From contig NZ_BMGP01000001.1 of assembly GCF_014640255.1 (NCBI RefSeq), positions 434,001 through 498,000 on the forward strand: 64,000 nt of DNA, given 5' to 3'. Shown in pieces: positions 17,579-26,136 of the stretch. The number at the start of each line of letters is the position of its first letter. Positions within the stretch are counted from its first letter, which is position 1. The translations under genes and the position numbers were made by a program. A model generated the notes under the pieces. The model did not search any database, was not told the origin of the DNA, and saw nothing but the letters and a program-made list of their open reading frames with translations. Source of the DNA: Subtercola lobariae. GTDB taxonomy: Bacteria > Actinomycetota > Actinomycetes > Actinomycetales > Microbacteriaceae.

Positions 17579-17654
17579 ATTTCGCTGGCATCCCGGGTTT
17601 GTAACGCTTGGGCTGCAAAGCGAAATTGGTGCACAAGAGAGTTCGTCATATTAG
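17579..17654 (+). promoter_or_regulatory. Promoter and inverted repeat of the nucleoside importer operon
   Basis: A -35 TTGGTG (17626-17631) and -10 TATTAG (17649-17654) are separated by 17 bases. An eight-base perfect inverted repeat, ATTTCGCT at 17579-17586 and AGCGAAAT at 17619-17626, ends at the -35 box and is a candidate operator. The leader then runs about 55 bases to the GGAGG of the lipoprotein gene. Confidence 0.5.
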
Positions 17655-17715
17655 GTAACGTGTACTTCCACAGCACCTGACCCTCCTCGGGCAGGGCAGC
17701 ACTTTGGAGGACATC

Positions 17716-18831
17716 TTGAGCATCACCAAACGTCGTGTCGCCTTCGGCGGCCTGGCCACGGTCGCCAGCCTGGCGCTTCTCGCCGGCTGCGCATCAGCCC
17801 CCACCGCATCGACCGCGACTCCCACGGCCACCGCCGTCGCCGGCTTCAAGCCGTGCATGGTCTCAGACCTCGGCGGTTTCGATGACAAGTCGTTCAACCA
17901 GCTGGGCTACGAAGGTCTGCAGACCGCCTCTGCTGCTCTCGGCGTCAAGGCCATCACCGTTCAGTCGAACGCTGAGACCGACTACGCGCCGAACATCGAC
18001 AGTCTCATCTCGCAGAACTGCTCGCTCATCATCACGGTAGGCTTCGCCCTTTCGGCGGCCACTGTCACTGCAGCGCTTGCAAACCCCACCGTCGACTTCG
18101 CCATCATCGACGACGCGGCCGACAACAACTTCGACGGCAAGACCGACGCGCCGAACATCAAGCCGATTCTCTTCAACACGGCTCAGGCCGCGTTCCTCGC
18201 CGGGTACGCCTCGGCCGACTACTCGAAGGCCGGCAAGGTCGCCACCTACGGCGGAATGAACTACCCCACCGTCACCATCTTCATGGATGGCTTCGCGCAG
18301 GGCGTCGACTACTACAACGCACAGAAGTCGAAGTCGGTTCAGGTTCTCGGTTACGACGAGAAGAACCCTGACGCGGCAACGTTCACGGGTGGCTTCGAGG
18401 CCAACGACACCGCCAAGACCACGGCGCAGAACTTCATCGACCAGGGTGCAGACGTTCTGCTGCCCGTCGGTGGGCCCATCTTCCAGAGCGCTGGCGCAGC
18501 CATCACCGACTCGGGTAAAGATGTCGCGCTGCTCGGTGCCGACGCCGACGTGTACAACACGTTCCCCACCTACGACAGCCTCTACTTCACCTCGGTGGAG
18601 AAGGGCATCGCTCAGGCGACGGCCGCCGTCGTGCAGAACGCCGGCACCGCAACCACGTTCGACACCACCACGTACATCGGTGACCTGTCGAACGACGGCG
18701 TCGGTATCGCTCCGTTCCACAACTTCCAGAGCAAGGTCGACAGCGGTCTGCAGGGCGAGCTCGACACCATCAAGGCGGGCATCATTTCGGGTTCCATCCC
18801 GGTGAAGTCGTACCTCACGCCGACGAAGTAG
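17716..18831 (+). CDS. BMP-family nucleoside-binding lipoprotein of an ABC importer
   Basis: Extracytoplasmic substrate-binding protein of the BMP/Med/PnrA family, which captures purine and pyrimidine nucleosides. A lipoprotein signal with lipobox LLAGC (lipidated Cys25) is clear when the TTG at 17716 is used; GGAGG lies 6 bases upstream. Family features include VSDLGGFDDKSFNQLGYEG, IITVGFAL, and FLAGYASADYSKAGKVATYGG. It is followed by the ATPase and two permeases and by cdd/deoA, supporting nucleoside uptake. Length 371. Confidence 0.92.
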   Translation: MSITKRRVAFGGLATVASLALLAGCASAPTASTATPTATAVAGFKPCMVSDLGGFDDKSFNQLGYEGLQTASAALGVKAITVQSNAETDYAPNIDSLISQNCSLIITVGFALSAATVTAALANPTVDFAIIDDAADNNFDGKTDAPNIKPILFNTAQAAFLAGYASADYSKAGKVATYGGMNYPTVTIFMDGFAQGVDYYNAQKSKSVQVLGYDEKNPDAATFTGGFEANDTAKTTAQNFIDQGADVLLPVGGPIFQSAGAAITDSGKDVALLGADADVYNTFPTYDSLYFTSVEKGIAQATAAVVQNAGTATTFDTTTYIGDLSNDGVGIAPFHNFQSKVDSGLQGELDTIKAGIISGSIPVKSYLTPTK

Positions 18832-18880
18832 CGGCAGCTGATGCGGAGGCTGTAGGCATTCCGCGCCAACACGCATAGCA

Positions 18881-18919
18881 CGAGACCGGGGGGCCAGGGC
18901 AACTGGCTCCCCGGTCTCG
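18881..18919 (+). terminator. Stem-loop between lipoprotein and ATPase genes
   Basis: CGAGACCGGGG and CCCCGGTCTCG form an 11-pair stem, with an additional inner GCCA/TGGC pairing. There is no long U-tract. It probably reduces read-through so that the binding protein is made in excess, as is common in ABC importer operons. Confidence 0.65.
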
Positions 18920-18951
18920 TTGAACGCCCACCCCCTGAGTAGATTGACTCT

Positions 18952-20493
18952 ATGAAGCTCGAATTGCGCGGCATCACTAAGCGTTTCGGGTCGCTCGTTG
19001 CGAACGACCACATCGACCTTGTCGTGAAGCCCGGTGAGATCCATGCCCTTCTCGGTGAGAACGGTGCGGGTAAGTCCACCCTGATGAATGTTCTGTACGG
19101 CCTCTATCAGGCCGACGAAGGCGAAATTCTCCTCGACGATGAGGTGCAGCATTTCGCCGGCCCGGGTGACGCCATGAATTCGGGAATCGGCATGGTGCAT
19201 CAGCACTTCATGCTGATTCCGGTGTTCACTGTGGCTGAGAACGTGATGCTCGGTCACGAGCAGACGAAGGGCCTCGGGCGCCTCGATTTGGCGGCGGCTC
19301 GCGCGAAGGTGCGCGAGATCGGCTCGCAGTTCGGGTTCGACGTCGATCCGGATGCGCTGGTCGAAGACCTGCCGGTGGGTGTGCAGCAGCGGGTCGAGAT
19401 CATCAAGGCCCTGTCGCGCAATGCCAAGGTGCTGGTGTTCGACGAGCCGACTGCCGTGTTGACTCCGCAAGAGACCGACGAACTCATGGTCATCATGGGG
19501 CAGTTGCGCGACGCCGGTACCTCGATCGTGTTCATCACCCACAAGCTGCGCGAAGTGCGGGAGATAGCCGACCGCATCACGATCATCCGCCTCGGCAAGG
19601 TCGTCGGCGAGGCCGAACCCACCGCCACCAACGCCGAACTGGCGTCGCTCATGGTGGGCCGCTCGGTCGAGCTGACCGTGCACAAAGAACACGCGAATCC
19701 CGGTGAAGCAGCACTTGTGGTCAAGAACCTCTCGGTGGTCGACGCCGTCGGTCAGCTCGTGGTCAACTCGGTGTCGTTCGAGGTGCACCGCGGCGAGATT
19801 CTCGCAATCGCGGGCGTGCAGGGCAATGGGCAGACCGAGCTCTCGGAGGCGATCATCGGGCTGCAAGAACGGGTGCTCGGCTCGATCACCCTCGACGGCC
19901 AGTCGCTCGTGGGTTTGAGTGTGCAGAAGGTGCTCGACGCGGGTGTCGGGTTCGTACCCGAAGACCGCAACGTCGACGGGTTGGTGGGGGAGTTCACCAT
20001 CGCCGAGAATCTGATGCTCGATCGCTCGAGCAACGCGCCGTTCGTCAAGCGCGGGTCACTGCAGCTGAGCTACCTGAGCACGTTCGCAACCGAGAAGTCG
20101 AAGGAGTTCGATGTGCGTTCGCAGGGCATCCAGACCCCCGTCGGCAAACTCTCGGGCGGCAACCAGCAGAAGGTGGTGCTGGCGCGTGAACTGAGCCGCG
20201 AGCTTCGGCTGTTTCTGGCGGCGCAACCCACCCGAGGCATCGACGTGGGGTCGATCGAGTTCGTGCACAAGCGCATCGTCGAGACGCGAGACGCCGGGGT
20301 TCCGGTGATCGTGGTGTCGACCGAACTCGACGAGGTGACCGCGCTCGCCGACCGTATCGCGGTGATGTACCGCGGCAGCATCGTCGGCATCGTGCCGGGC
20401 AACACGTCTCGCGACGTGCTCGGGCTCATGATGACCGGCGAGGTTCCCCACGTGATCACCACGACAGACGACAGTGAAGGAGTTCTGCTGTGA
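18952..20493 (+). CDS. Nucleoside ABC importer, duplicated ATPase subunit
   Basis: Powers nucleoside uptake; two ABC domains are fused in 513 residues. Domain 1 has Walker A GENGAGKST, a degenerate signature (LPVGVQQRVEI) and Walker B VLVFDEPTAVL. Domain 2 has a degenerate P-loop (GVQGNGQTE), a good signature LSGGNQQKVVLARE, and a modified Walker B (LFLAAQPTRGID), both usual for YufO/BmpA-type sugar and nucleoside importers. The stop overlaps the next start (GTGA). Confidence 0.93.
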   Translation: MKLELRGITKRFGSLVANDHIDLVVKPGEIHALLGENGAGKSTLMNVLYGLYQADEGEILLDDEVQHFAGPGDAMNSGIGMVHQHFMLIPVFTVAENVMLGHEQTKGLGRLDLAAARAKVREIGSQFGFDVDPDALVEDLPVGVQQRVEIIKALSRNAKVLVFDEPTAVLTPQETDELMVIMGQLRDAGTSIVFITHKLREVREIADRITIIRLGKVVGEAEPTATNAELASLMVGRSVELTVHKEHANPGEAALVVKNLSVVDAVGQLVVNSVSFEVHRGEILAIAGVQGNGQTELSEAIIGLQERVLGSITLDGQSLVGLSVQKVLDAGVGFVPEDRNVDGLVGEFTIAENLMLDRSSNAPFVKRGSLQLSYLSTFATEKSKEFDVRSQGIQTPVGKLSGGNQQKVVLARELSRELRLFLAAQPTRGIDVGSIEFVHKRIVETRDAGVPVIVVSTELDEVTALADRIAVMYRGSIVGIVPGNTSRDVLGLMMTGEVPHVITTTDDSEGVLL

Positions 20494-21809
20494 GCGATAG
20501 TGCACTCGCGTCGCCGACGCCCGCAGCATCATCAGGGGCCGCCCCGACGCCAGGGGCCGAGATTCCACCGGCCCCCAAGTCGAACCAGGTGCTGCGAGAC
20601 ATCATGGGTGGCAGTGTCGTCATCTCGATTCTCGCCGTGCTGCTGGCCTTGGTGGTCGGCGGAATCTTGATCGCCCTGACCGATGAGAACGTTCAGGCTG
20701 CCTCGGGTTACTTCTTCTCGCGGCCGGGCGACACGATCAACGCCATCTGGGTTTCGGTGTCGGGCGCCTATGGCGCTCTGTTCCAAGGGGCGATCTACAA
20801 CTTCGGCGGCAACACGTTCGTCAAGCAGATCAAACCGATCACCGACACGTTGACGTTCGCGACCCCGCTGATCGTGGCGGGCCTCGGCGTGGGGCTGGCG
20901 TTTCGCGCCGGCATGTTCAACATCGGCGGCCAAGGGCAGATGCTGATCGCTGCGGCCTGCTCGGGGTGGGTTGCTTACTCGTTTCCGCTGCCGTACGGCA
21001 TCCACCTCATCGTGGCGGTGCTCGCGGGGGTCGTGGGCGGTGCGGTCTGGGGCGGCATCGTCGGTGTCTTGAAGGCTCGAACCGGGGCGCATGAGGTCAT
21101 CGTCACCATCATGCTGAACTACATCGCGGTCTATCTGATCTCGTATCTGCTTCGCACACCGGGCGCGCTGCAGGCTCCGGGGTCGAGCAACCCGAAGACG
21201 CCGGCCGACCTGCCGACCGCGGTCTACCCCGATCTGTTGGGCGGCGATTTCAATCTCCATGCCGGTCTGCTGGTCTCGATTGCCGCCACGGTGTTCGTGT
21301 GGTGGTTGCTGACGCGCTCGAGCCTCGGCTTCAAGTTCCGGGCCGTCGGGGTGAACCCGAACGCCGCGCGCGTCGCTGGCATCAACGTGAAGCGCAGCTA
21401 CATCTACGTCATGCTGCTTTCGGGCGGACTCGTGGGGCTCGCGGGCGTGGCTCAGGTGCTTGGCACCGTGACATCGGGCTTCAGCTCGGGAATCGACGCC
21501 GGCATCGGGTTCGACGCCATCACGGTGGCGCTGCTCGGGCGCTCGAAGCCGTGGGGCATCTTCGTGGCGGGCATCCTCTTCGGCGCATTCAAGGCCGGCG
21601 GGTTCGCCATGCAGGCGGGCCAGGGCATCCCGGTCGACATCGTGCTTGTGGTGCAGTCGCTGATTGTGCTGTTCATTGCCGCGCCGCCGTTGGTGCGCGC
21701 GGTGTTCCGGCTGCCGACGCCGGGGGTGGCGAAAAAGCCCAAGCCGCCCAAGGCGAGTACATCATCGCCTGTGGCTGCGTCGACCGGCGAGGCGGTGGTG
21801 GCAAAATGA
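20490..21809 (+). CDS. Nucleoside ABC importer permease 1
   Basis: A BPD_transp_2 family permease with about ten membrane helices and an EAA-like cytoplasmic loop in RAVGVNPNAARVAGINVKR. The first 45 residues and last 25 are soluble, Ala/Pro/Lys-rich tails. GTG start at 20490 overlaps the ATPase stop by four bases. It pairs with permease 2 to form the channel. Length 439. Confidence 0.9.
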   Translation: MSDSALASPTPAASSGAAPTPGAEIPPAPKSNQVLRDIMGGSVVISILAVLLALVVGGILIALTDENVQAASGYFFSRPGDTINAIWVSVSGAYGALFQGAIYNFGGNTFVKQIKPITDTLTFATPLIVAGLGVGLAFRAGMFNIGGQGQMLIAAACSGWVAYSFPLPYGIHLIVAVLAGVVGGAVWGGIVGVLKARTGAHEVIVTIMLNYIAVYLISYLLRTPGALQAPGSSNPKTPADLPTAVYPDLLGGDFNLHAGLLVSIAATVFVWWLLTRSSLGFKFRAVGVNPNAARVAGINVKRSYIYVMLLSGGLVGLAGVAQVLGTVTSGFSSGIDAGIGFDAITVALLGRSKPWGIFVAGILFGAFKAGGFAMQAGQGIPVDIVLVVQSLIVLFIAAPPLVRAVFRLPTPGVAKKPKPPKASTSSPVAASTGEAVVAK

Positions 21810-23170
21810 GCGACCTCAATTCGACGGGAATCGACACCGGAGTGCCGAACGTAACGCAGACTCTCGATTCGTCAGGGCCGCCGACCGCCACCCAGCACGA
21901 GCGGCCCGACAGCTCGAACGGCCTCGAGAAGACCGTCGTCACGAGCTGGAAGGCGCCGATCGCCTTTCTGGCCTTCACGATCATCGCGCTTGTGCTGTTC
22001 GTCATTCTCGGGCGAGACGGGTCGTCGACCTTCACGCTTTCGGCCGATAACGACCTGATTCAACTGCCCGATGTCACGGTTCCGGCGCGGGTGACCGGCA
22101 TCGTGATCACGGTGCTCCTGGCGCTGCTCACGGTCTTCGCCTACCTTCGGGTGCGCTCTGACCGGCGGGTTCCGCTCTGGGCGTCTGCGCTTCTGGGCGT
22201 GCTGTTTCTGATCGCGTTTCTCACCTGGGTGGATGCGGGTGCCTCGCTTCCGGTGCAGGTGCCGGGCCTTCTCGTGGGAACCGTTTCGCTCTCAGTACCG
22301 CTGATCTTCGGCGCGCTGGGCGGCGTCATCTCTGAACGCGTCGGCGTGGTGAACGTTGCCATCGAGGGTCAGCTGCTCGGCGGTGCCTTCGTCGCGGCGG
22401 TGGTCGCCTCGATCACCGGACAACCTCTGCTCGGGCTCGGCGCGGCAGCCATCGCAGGTGCGGCGGTCTCGTTCGTGCTCGCGGCCTTCGCGATCAAGTA
22501 CCTCGTCGACCAGGTGATCGTGGGCGTCGTGCTGAACGTGCTGGTGATCGGGCTGACGAACTTCTTGTACTCGCAGGTGCTCTCGAAGAACGCCGAGCTG
22601 CTGAACTCGCCGCCTCGGTTCGACCGCATCAACATTCCGATTCTGTCGGAGATACCGATCATCGGGCCAACCCTGTTTCGGCAGACGATCATCGTGTACC
22701 TGATGTACATCGCCGTCGCCGCCGTGTACTTCGCGTTGTTCCACACGAAGTGGGGGCTGCGCGTGCGGGCTGTGGGCGAGCATCCACAGGCCGCCGACAC
22801 CGTGGGCATCAACGTCAACGGCACCCGGTTCTGGAACGTGCTGCTGGCCGGTGCGATCACCGGGCTGGGAGGGGCGTACTTCACCCTGGGATCGGTCGGT
22901 GCGTTCAATAAAGAGATGACGGCTGGCGCCGGTTATATCGCGCTGGCGGCGGTGATCTTCGGGCAGTGGGATCCGATCAGGGCGACGCTCGCCGCACTCT
23001 TGTTCGGTTTCGCGTCGAACCTGCAGAATGCGCTCGGCATCATCGGGTCGCCCGTGCCGAGCGAGTTCATGCTCATGCTGCCGTACCTGCTCACGATCTT
23101 CGCCGTGGCCGGTCTCGTCGGCCGCTCTCGCGGCCCAGCGGCCTCCGGGCGCCCCTACATAAAATCCTGA
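21806..23170 (+). CDS. Nucleoside ABC importer permease 2
   Basis: Second BPD_transp_2 permease. The ATG at 21806 overlaps the previous stop (ATGA). A cytoplasmic tail of about 50 residues precedes helices starting APIAFLAFTIIALVLFVIL. The family core GALGGVISERVGVVNVAIEG and the loop RAVGEHPQAADTVGINVN are conserved. Length 454, longer than the usual 300-320 because of an additional N-terminal helix block. Upstream continuation of the frame to 21299 is a shadow of permease 1. Confidence 0.9.
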   Translation: MSDLNSTGIDTGVPNVTQTLDSSGPPTATQHERPDSSNGLEKTVVTSWKAPIAFLAFTIIALVLFVILGRDGSSTFTLSADNDLIQLPDVTVPARVTGIVITVLLALLTVFAYLRVRSDRRVPLWASALLGVLFLIAFLTWVDAGASLPVQVPGLLVGTVSLSVPLIFGALGGVISERVGVVNVAIEGQLLGGAFVAAVVASITGQPLLGLGAAAIAGAAVSFVLAAFAIKYLVDQVIVGVVLNVLVIGLTNFLYSQVLSKNAELLNSPPRFDRINIPILSEIPIIGPTLFRQTIIVYLMYIAVAAVYFALFHTKWGLRVRAVGEHPQAADTVGINVNGTRFWNVLLAGAITGLGGAYFTLGSVGAFNKEMTAGAGYIALAAVIFGQWDPIRATLAALLFGFASNLQNALGIIGSPVPSEFMLMLPYLLTIFAVAGLVGRSRGPAASGRPYIKS

Positions 23171-23231
23171 CCCTAACCCTGCCTCCCCTCGACCTCGCAT
23201 CATGGATCACAAAAACGATTGAGGAGCTCAC

Positions 23232-23723
23232 GTGAAAAGTTCTGATGTGGATTGGGATGACCTGCGGGAGGTGGCGCTGCAGGCCATGAGGCATGCGTAC
23301 GTGCCGTACTCGAAGTTTCCGGTGGGGGTGGCCGCGATCGTCGACGACGGGCGGGTGATCTCGGGGTGCAACGTCGAGAACGCGTCGTACGGGCTGACGC
23401 TCTGCGCCGAGTGTGCGCTGGTGTCGTCGTTACACATGACAGGCGGCGGCAAGCTCGTGGCGTTCACCTGTGTCGACGGGCAAGGCGGGGCGTTGATGCC
23501 GTGCGGTCGCTGTCGGCAGTTGCTCTACGAACACTCGGCCGAAGGGATGCTCCTCGAAACTGTTTCGGGCATTCGCACCATCGACGAGGTGCTGCCCGAC
23601 GCGTTCGGGCCGCGCACGCTGGTGGCGTACTCGGAGGCGACCGGTGTGGAGCCCGAAGGCCCCGAAGAGATCCGTGAAGAGCGGGCCGAGCGCGAGCTCG
23701 CCGAAGGAGAATCTGCGTCATGA
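23232..23723 (+). CDS. cdd: Cytidine deaminase
   Basis: Deaminates cytidine and deoxycytidine to (deoxy)uridine. Zinc-site motifs CNVENASYGLTLCAECAL and PCGRCRQLL are intact. The 163-residue protein has a charged, Glu-rich tail of about 30 residues beyond the usual end. GTG at 23232 is preceded by GAGGAG. The stop overlaps deoA (ATGA), so it is coupled to the phosphorylase that uses its product. Confidence 0.94.
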   Translation: MKSSDVDWDDLREVALQAMRHAYVPYSKFPVGVAAIVDDGRVISGCNVENASYGLTLCAECALVSSLHMTGGGKLVAFTCVDGQGGALMPCGRCRQLLYEHSAEGMLLETVSGIRTIDEVLPDAFGPRTLVAYSEATGVEPEGPEEIREERAERELAEGESAS

Positions 23724-25012
23724 CCACCGAAGCGCACGACATTGTCGACCTCATTCGCACCAAGCGCGACAAGGGGCTGCTCACCACGTCTCAGATCGAC
23801 TGGATGATCGATGCCTACACCCGCGGGTACGTCGAAGACTCTCAGATGTCAGCCATGGCGATGGCCATTCTGCTGAACGGTATGGAACGACGCGAGATTC
23901 GCGATCTCACGCTCGCCATGATCGCCAGTGGCGAGACCATGAGCTTCGATGGGCTCGGTAAAACGACGGTCGACAAGCACTCGACGGGCGGCGTCGGCGA
24001 CAAGATCACGCTGCCGCTGATGCCATTGGTGGCGTCGTTCGGGGTCGCTGTTCCGCAACTGTCGGGGCGGGGGCTGGGTCACACCGGCGGCACGCTCGAC
24101 AAGCTCGAGAGCATCCCGGGCTGGCGTGCGGAGATCACGAATGAGGAGATGTTCGCGCAACTTCGTGATGTGGGCGGCGTGATCTGCGCGGCCGGCGGCG
24201 GGCTCGCGCCGGCCGACAAGAAGCTCTACGCGCTGCGCGACACCACGGGAACGGTCGAGGCGATTCCGCTCATCGCGTCGTCGATCATGAGCAAGAAGAT
24301 CGCCGAGGGCACTCAGGCTCTGGTGCTCGATGTGAAGTTCGGCTCGGGCGCGTTCATGCAAGACATCGCTCTGTCGCGCGAACTGGCGCAGACGATGGTC
24401 GATCTCGGTAACGACGCCGGCGTTCGCACGTCGGCGCTGCTCACCGACATGCACCGTCCGCTCGGGCTCGCGATCGGCAACGCGAACGAGGTGCGTGAGT
24501 CGGTGGAGGTGCTGGCTGGTGGGGGGCCTGCCGACATCATCGAGCTCACGTTGGCGCTCGCTCGCGAGATGCTCACGCAGGCCGGGCATCCCGATGCCGA
24601 CGTTGAAGGCGCGCTGGCCTCGGGTCGGGCGATGGACACCTGGCGCGCCGTGATTCGAGCCCAAGGCGGCGACCCGGATGCCGCGCTACCTGTCGCCCGC
24701 GAAACCCACACGGTGTACGCCGACGCCTCGGGCGTTCTGCTCGAGCAGCTCGCGTTGCCGTTCGGTATTGCGGCGTGGCGGCTCGGCGCGGGGCGGGCAC
24801 GGGCATCCGACCCCGTGCAGCACGCGGCCGGAATCGACCTGCACGTGAAGGCCGGCGAGGCCGTCACTGCGGGGCAGCCCCTCTTCACCCTCAGCGCTGA
24901 CGAGCCCGCCCGCTTCGAGCGAGCCCTCGAAGCGCTCGACGGCGCCTACGCCATCGGCCCCGCCGCCGAATACACGGCGCGTGGGCCGCTGGTCGCCGAA
25001 CGCATCGGCTAG
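23720..25012 (+). CDS. deoA: Thymidine phosphorylase (pyrimidine nucleoside phosphorylase)
   Basis: Cleaves thymidine, deoxyuridine or uridine with phosphate to base and (deoxy)ribose 1-phosphate. Signature motifs are the phosphate loop KHSTGGVGDK, SGRGLGHTGGTLDKLES, and IASSIMSKKIAEG. At 430 residues it matches the dimeric NP-II family. Last gene of the import and pyrimidine salvage operon. Confidence 0.95.
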   Translation: MTTEAHDIVDLIRTKRDKGLLTTSQIDWMIDAYTRGYVEDSQMSAMAMAILLNGMERREIRDLTLAMIASGETMSFDGLGKTTVDKHSTGGVGDKITLPLMPLVASFGVAVPQLSGRGLGHTGGTLDKLESIPGWRAEITNEEMFAQLRDVGGVICAAGGGLAPADKKLYALRDTTGTVEAIPLIASSIMSKKIAEGTQALVLDVKFGSGAFMQDIALSRELAQTMVDLGNDAGVRTSALLTDMHRPLGLAIGNANEVRESVEVLAGGGPADIIELTLALAREMLTQAGHPDADVEGALASGRAMDTWRAVIRAQGGDPDAALPVARETHTVYADASGVLLEQLALPFGIAAWRLGAGRARASDPVQHAAGIDLHVKAGEAVTAGQPLFTLSADEPARFERALEALDGAYAIGPAAEYTARGPLVAERIG

Positions 25013-25055
25013 CCGCTGCGCTACTCGCGCTCGGCCTCCCGCGTCACACGCGTGG

Positions 25056-25103
25056 GTTGCGCAGAAGCACCTTCGCGGCGCGGTGGAGGTGCCTTTGCGC
25101 AAC
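25056..25103. terminator. Bidirectional stem-loop between deoA and the nucleoside hydrolase gene
   Basis: Arms 25056-25072 and 25087-25103 match over 17 bases with two mismatches, one of which is a G-U pair in each transcript direction. It lies between two convergent genes, so it can serve both. Confidence 0.6.
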
Positions 25104-25140
25104 CTGCGCGGGGGGTGGTTTGTGCGGAAGTGCTCTCGCG

Positions 25141-26088
25141 TTAGGGGGTGGGGTCGCCGATGCGTTCGAGGGCGTCGACGATGAGGGCCCAGAAACGTGG
25201 ATGATCGAGGGCGGTGGCGACCTGGGTCGTGCAGTCTGAGGGTGCCGGCGCTCTGAAGTCGGCCACGGTCATCCCGAGCGTGAGCGTGCCGGTGAGTTCG
25301 ACGTCGAGTGGAGTTTTGCGTACGGTCATGACGCTCGGGTCGATGACATAGGCGACCGCGCAGGGGTCGTGCACGGGCGGGTAGTCGAACCCCTGGTGCT
25401 CGCGATAGGTCTCGCCGAAGAACTCGAGCAGCTCGCCAACGAATCGGGCTGGCGCGGTGCCGACCGCCTCGATCGCCGCGGCCACCTCGGGCGTCGCCAG
25501 GGCCTGATGCGTCAGATCGAGGCCGACCATGGTGAGCGGCCACGTCTCGTTGAAGACGATGTGGGCGGCCTCCGGGTCGATGATGATGTTGAATTCGCTG
25601 GTGGCGCTCCAGTTTCCGCCGGCGTAGGCGCCGCCCATCAGCACGACCTCCCGCACGCGCGAGGCGATGCGCGGCTCTTTACGCACGGCCATGGCGATGT
25701 TCGTGAGCCCGCCGGTGGGAACGAGGGTGATCTCGCCGGGCTCGTGCGCCATTACGGTGTCGATGATGAGATCGACGGCGTGCCTGGGGTCGAGCTCGAG
25801 GGTCGGTTCGGGAAGCACCGGGCCGTCGAGACCTGAGTCGCCGTGGATGGCGCCCGCTACTTCTGCGGCGCGAACGAGCGGGCGCGAGCATCCTGCAGCG
25901 AACGGCACACCGGTGATGCCCGCAACGCGTGCCACCGAGAGGGCGTTTCGCGTCACCTTCTCGAGCGTCTGATTGCCGACCACTGTTGTCACGGCTACGA
26001 GTTCGATGTCGGGGTTGCCGTGGGCGAGCAGCAGGGCGATCGCGTCGTCATGGCCGGGGTCGCAGTCGAGAATGATTTTTCGGGGCAT
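25141..26088 (-). CDS. Inosine/uridine-preferring nucleoside hydrolase
   Basis: Hydrolyses ribonucleosides to free base and ribose. The calcium and substrate motif is ILDCDPGHDDAIALLLA near the N-terminus; TGGLTNIAMA, the LMGGAYAGGNW segment, EFNIIIDPEAA, and HDPCAVAYVIDP complete the family pattern. ATG at 26088 gives 315 residues. A start at 26118 with AGGTGA next to it is possible but adds a non-family peptide. No good binding site precedes 26088, so the message may be leaderless. It is divergent from the SAH hydrolase-like gene. Confidence 0.92.
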   Translation of the reverse strand: MPRKIILDCDPGHDDAIALLLAHGNPDIELVAVTTVVGNQTLEKVTRNALSVARVAGITGVPFAAGCSRPLVRAAEVAGAIHGDSGLDGPVLPEPTLELDPRHAVDLIIDTVMAHEPGEITLVPTGGLTNIAMAVRKEPRIASRVREVVLMGGAYAGGNWSATSEFNIIIDPEAAHIVFNETWPLTMVGLDLTHQALATPEVAAAIEAVGTAPARFVGELLEFFGETYREHQGFDYPPVHDPCAVAYVIDPSVMTVRKTPLDVELTGTLTLGMTVADFRAPAPSDCTTQVATALDHPRFWALIVDALERIGDPTP

Positions 26089-26102
26089 AGTGTTAGCGTA
26101 TA

Positions 26103-26117
26103 TGAAACTGACATTCA
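26103..26117. promoter_or_regulatory. Candidate IclR-type operator between divergent genes
   Basis: TGAA-ACTGACA-TTCA is a 15-base palindrome-like site centred in the 48-base gap between the nucleoside hydrolase and the SAH hydrolase-like gene. Its shape resembles IclR operators (TGGAA-N5-TTCCA). The IclR regulator at 27381 is encoded downstream. Assignment is inference. Confidence 0.4.
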
Positions 26118-26136
26118 CCTATGAAATACTCTGGTC

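Noticed and set aside
17863-19866. 667-codon open frame on the minus strand opposite the lipoprotein and ABC ATPase genes
   Set aside because: It covers two well-defined genes and an intervening terminator and has no recognisable motif.
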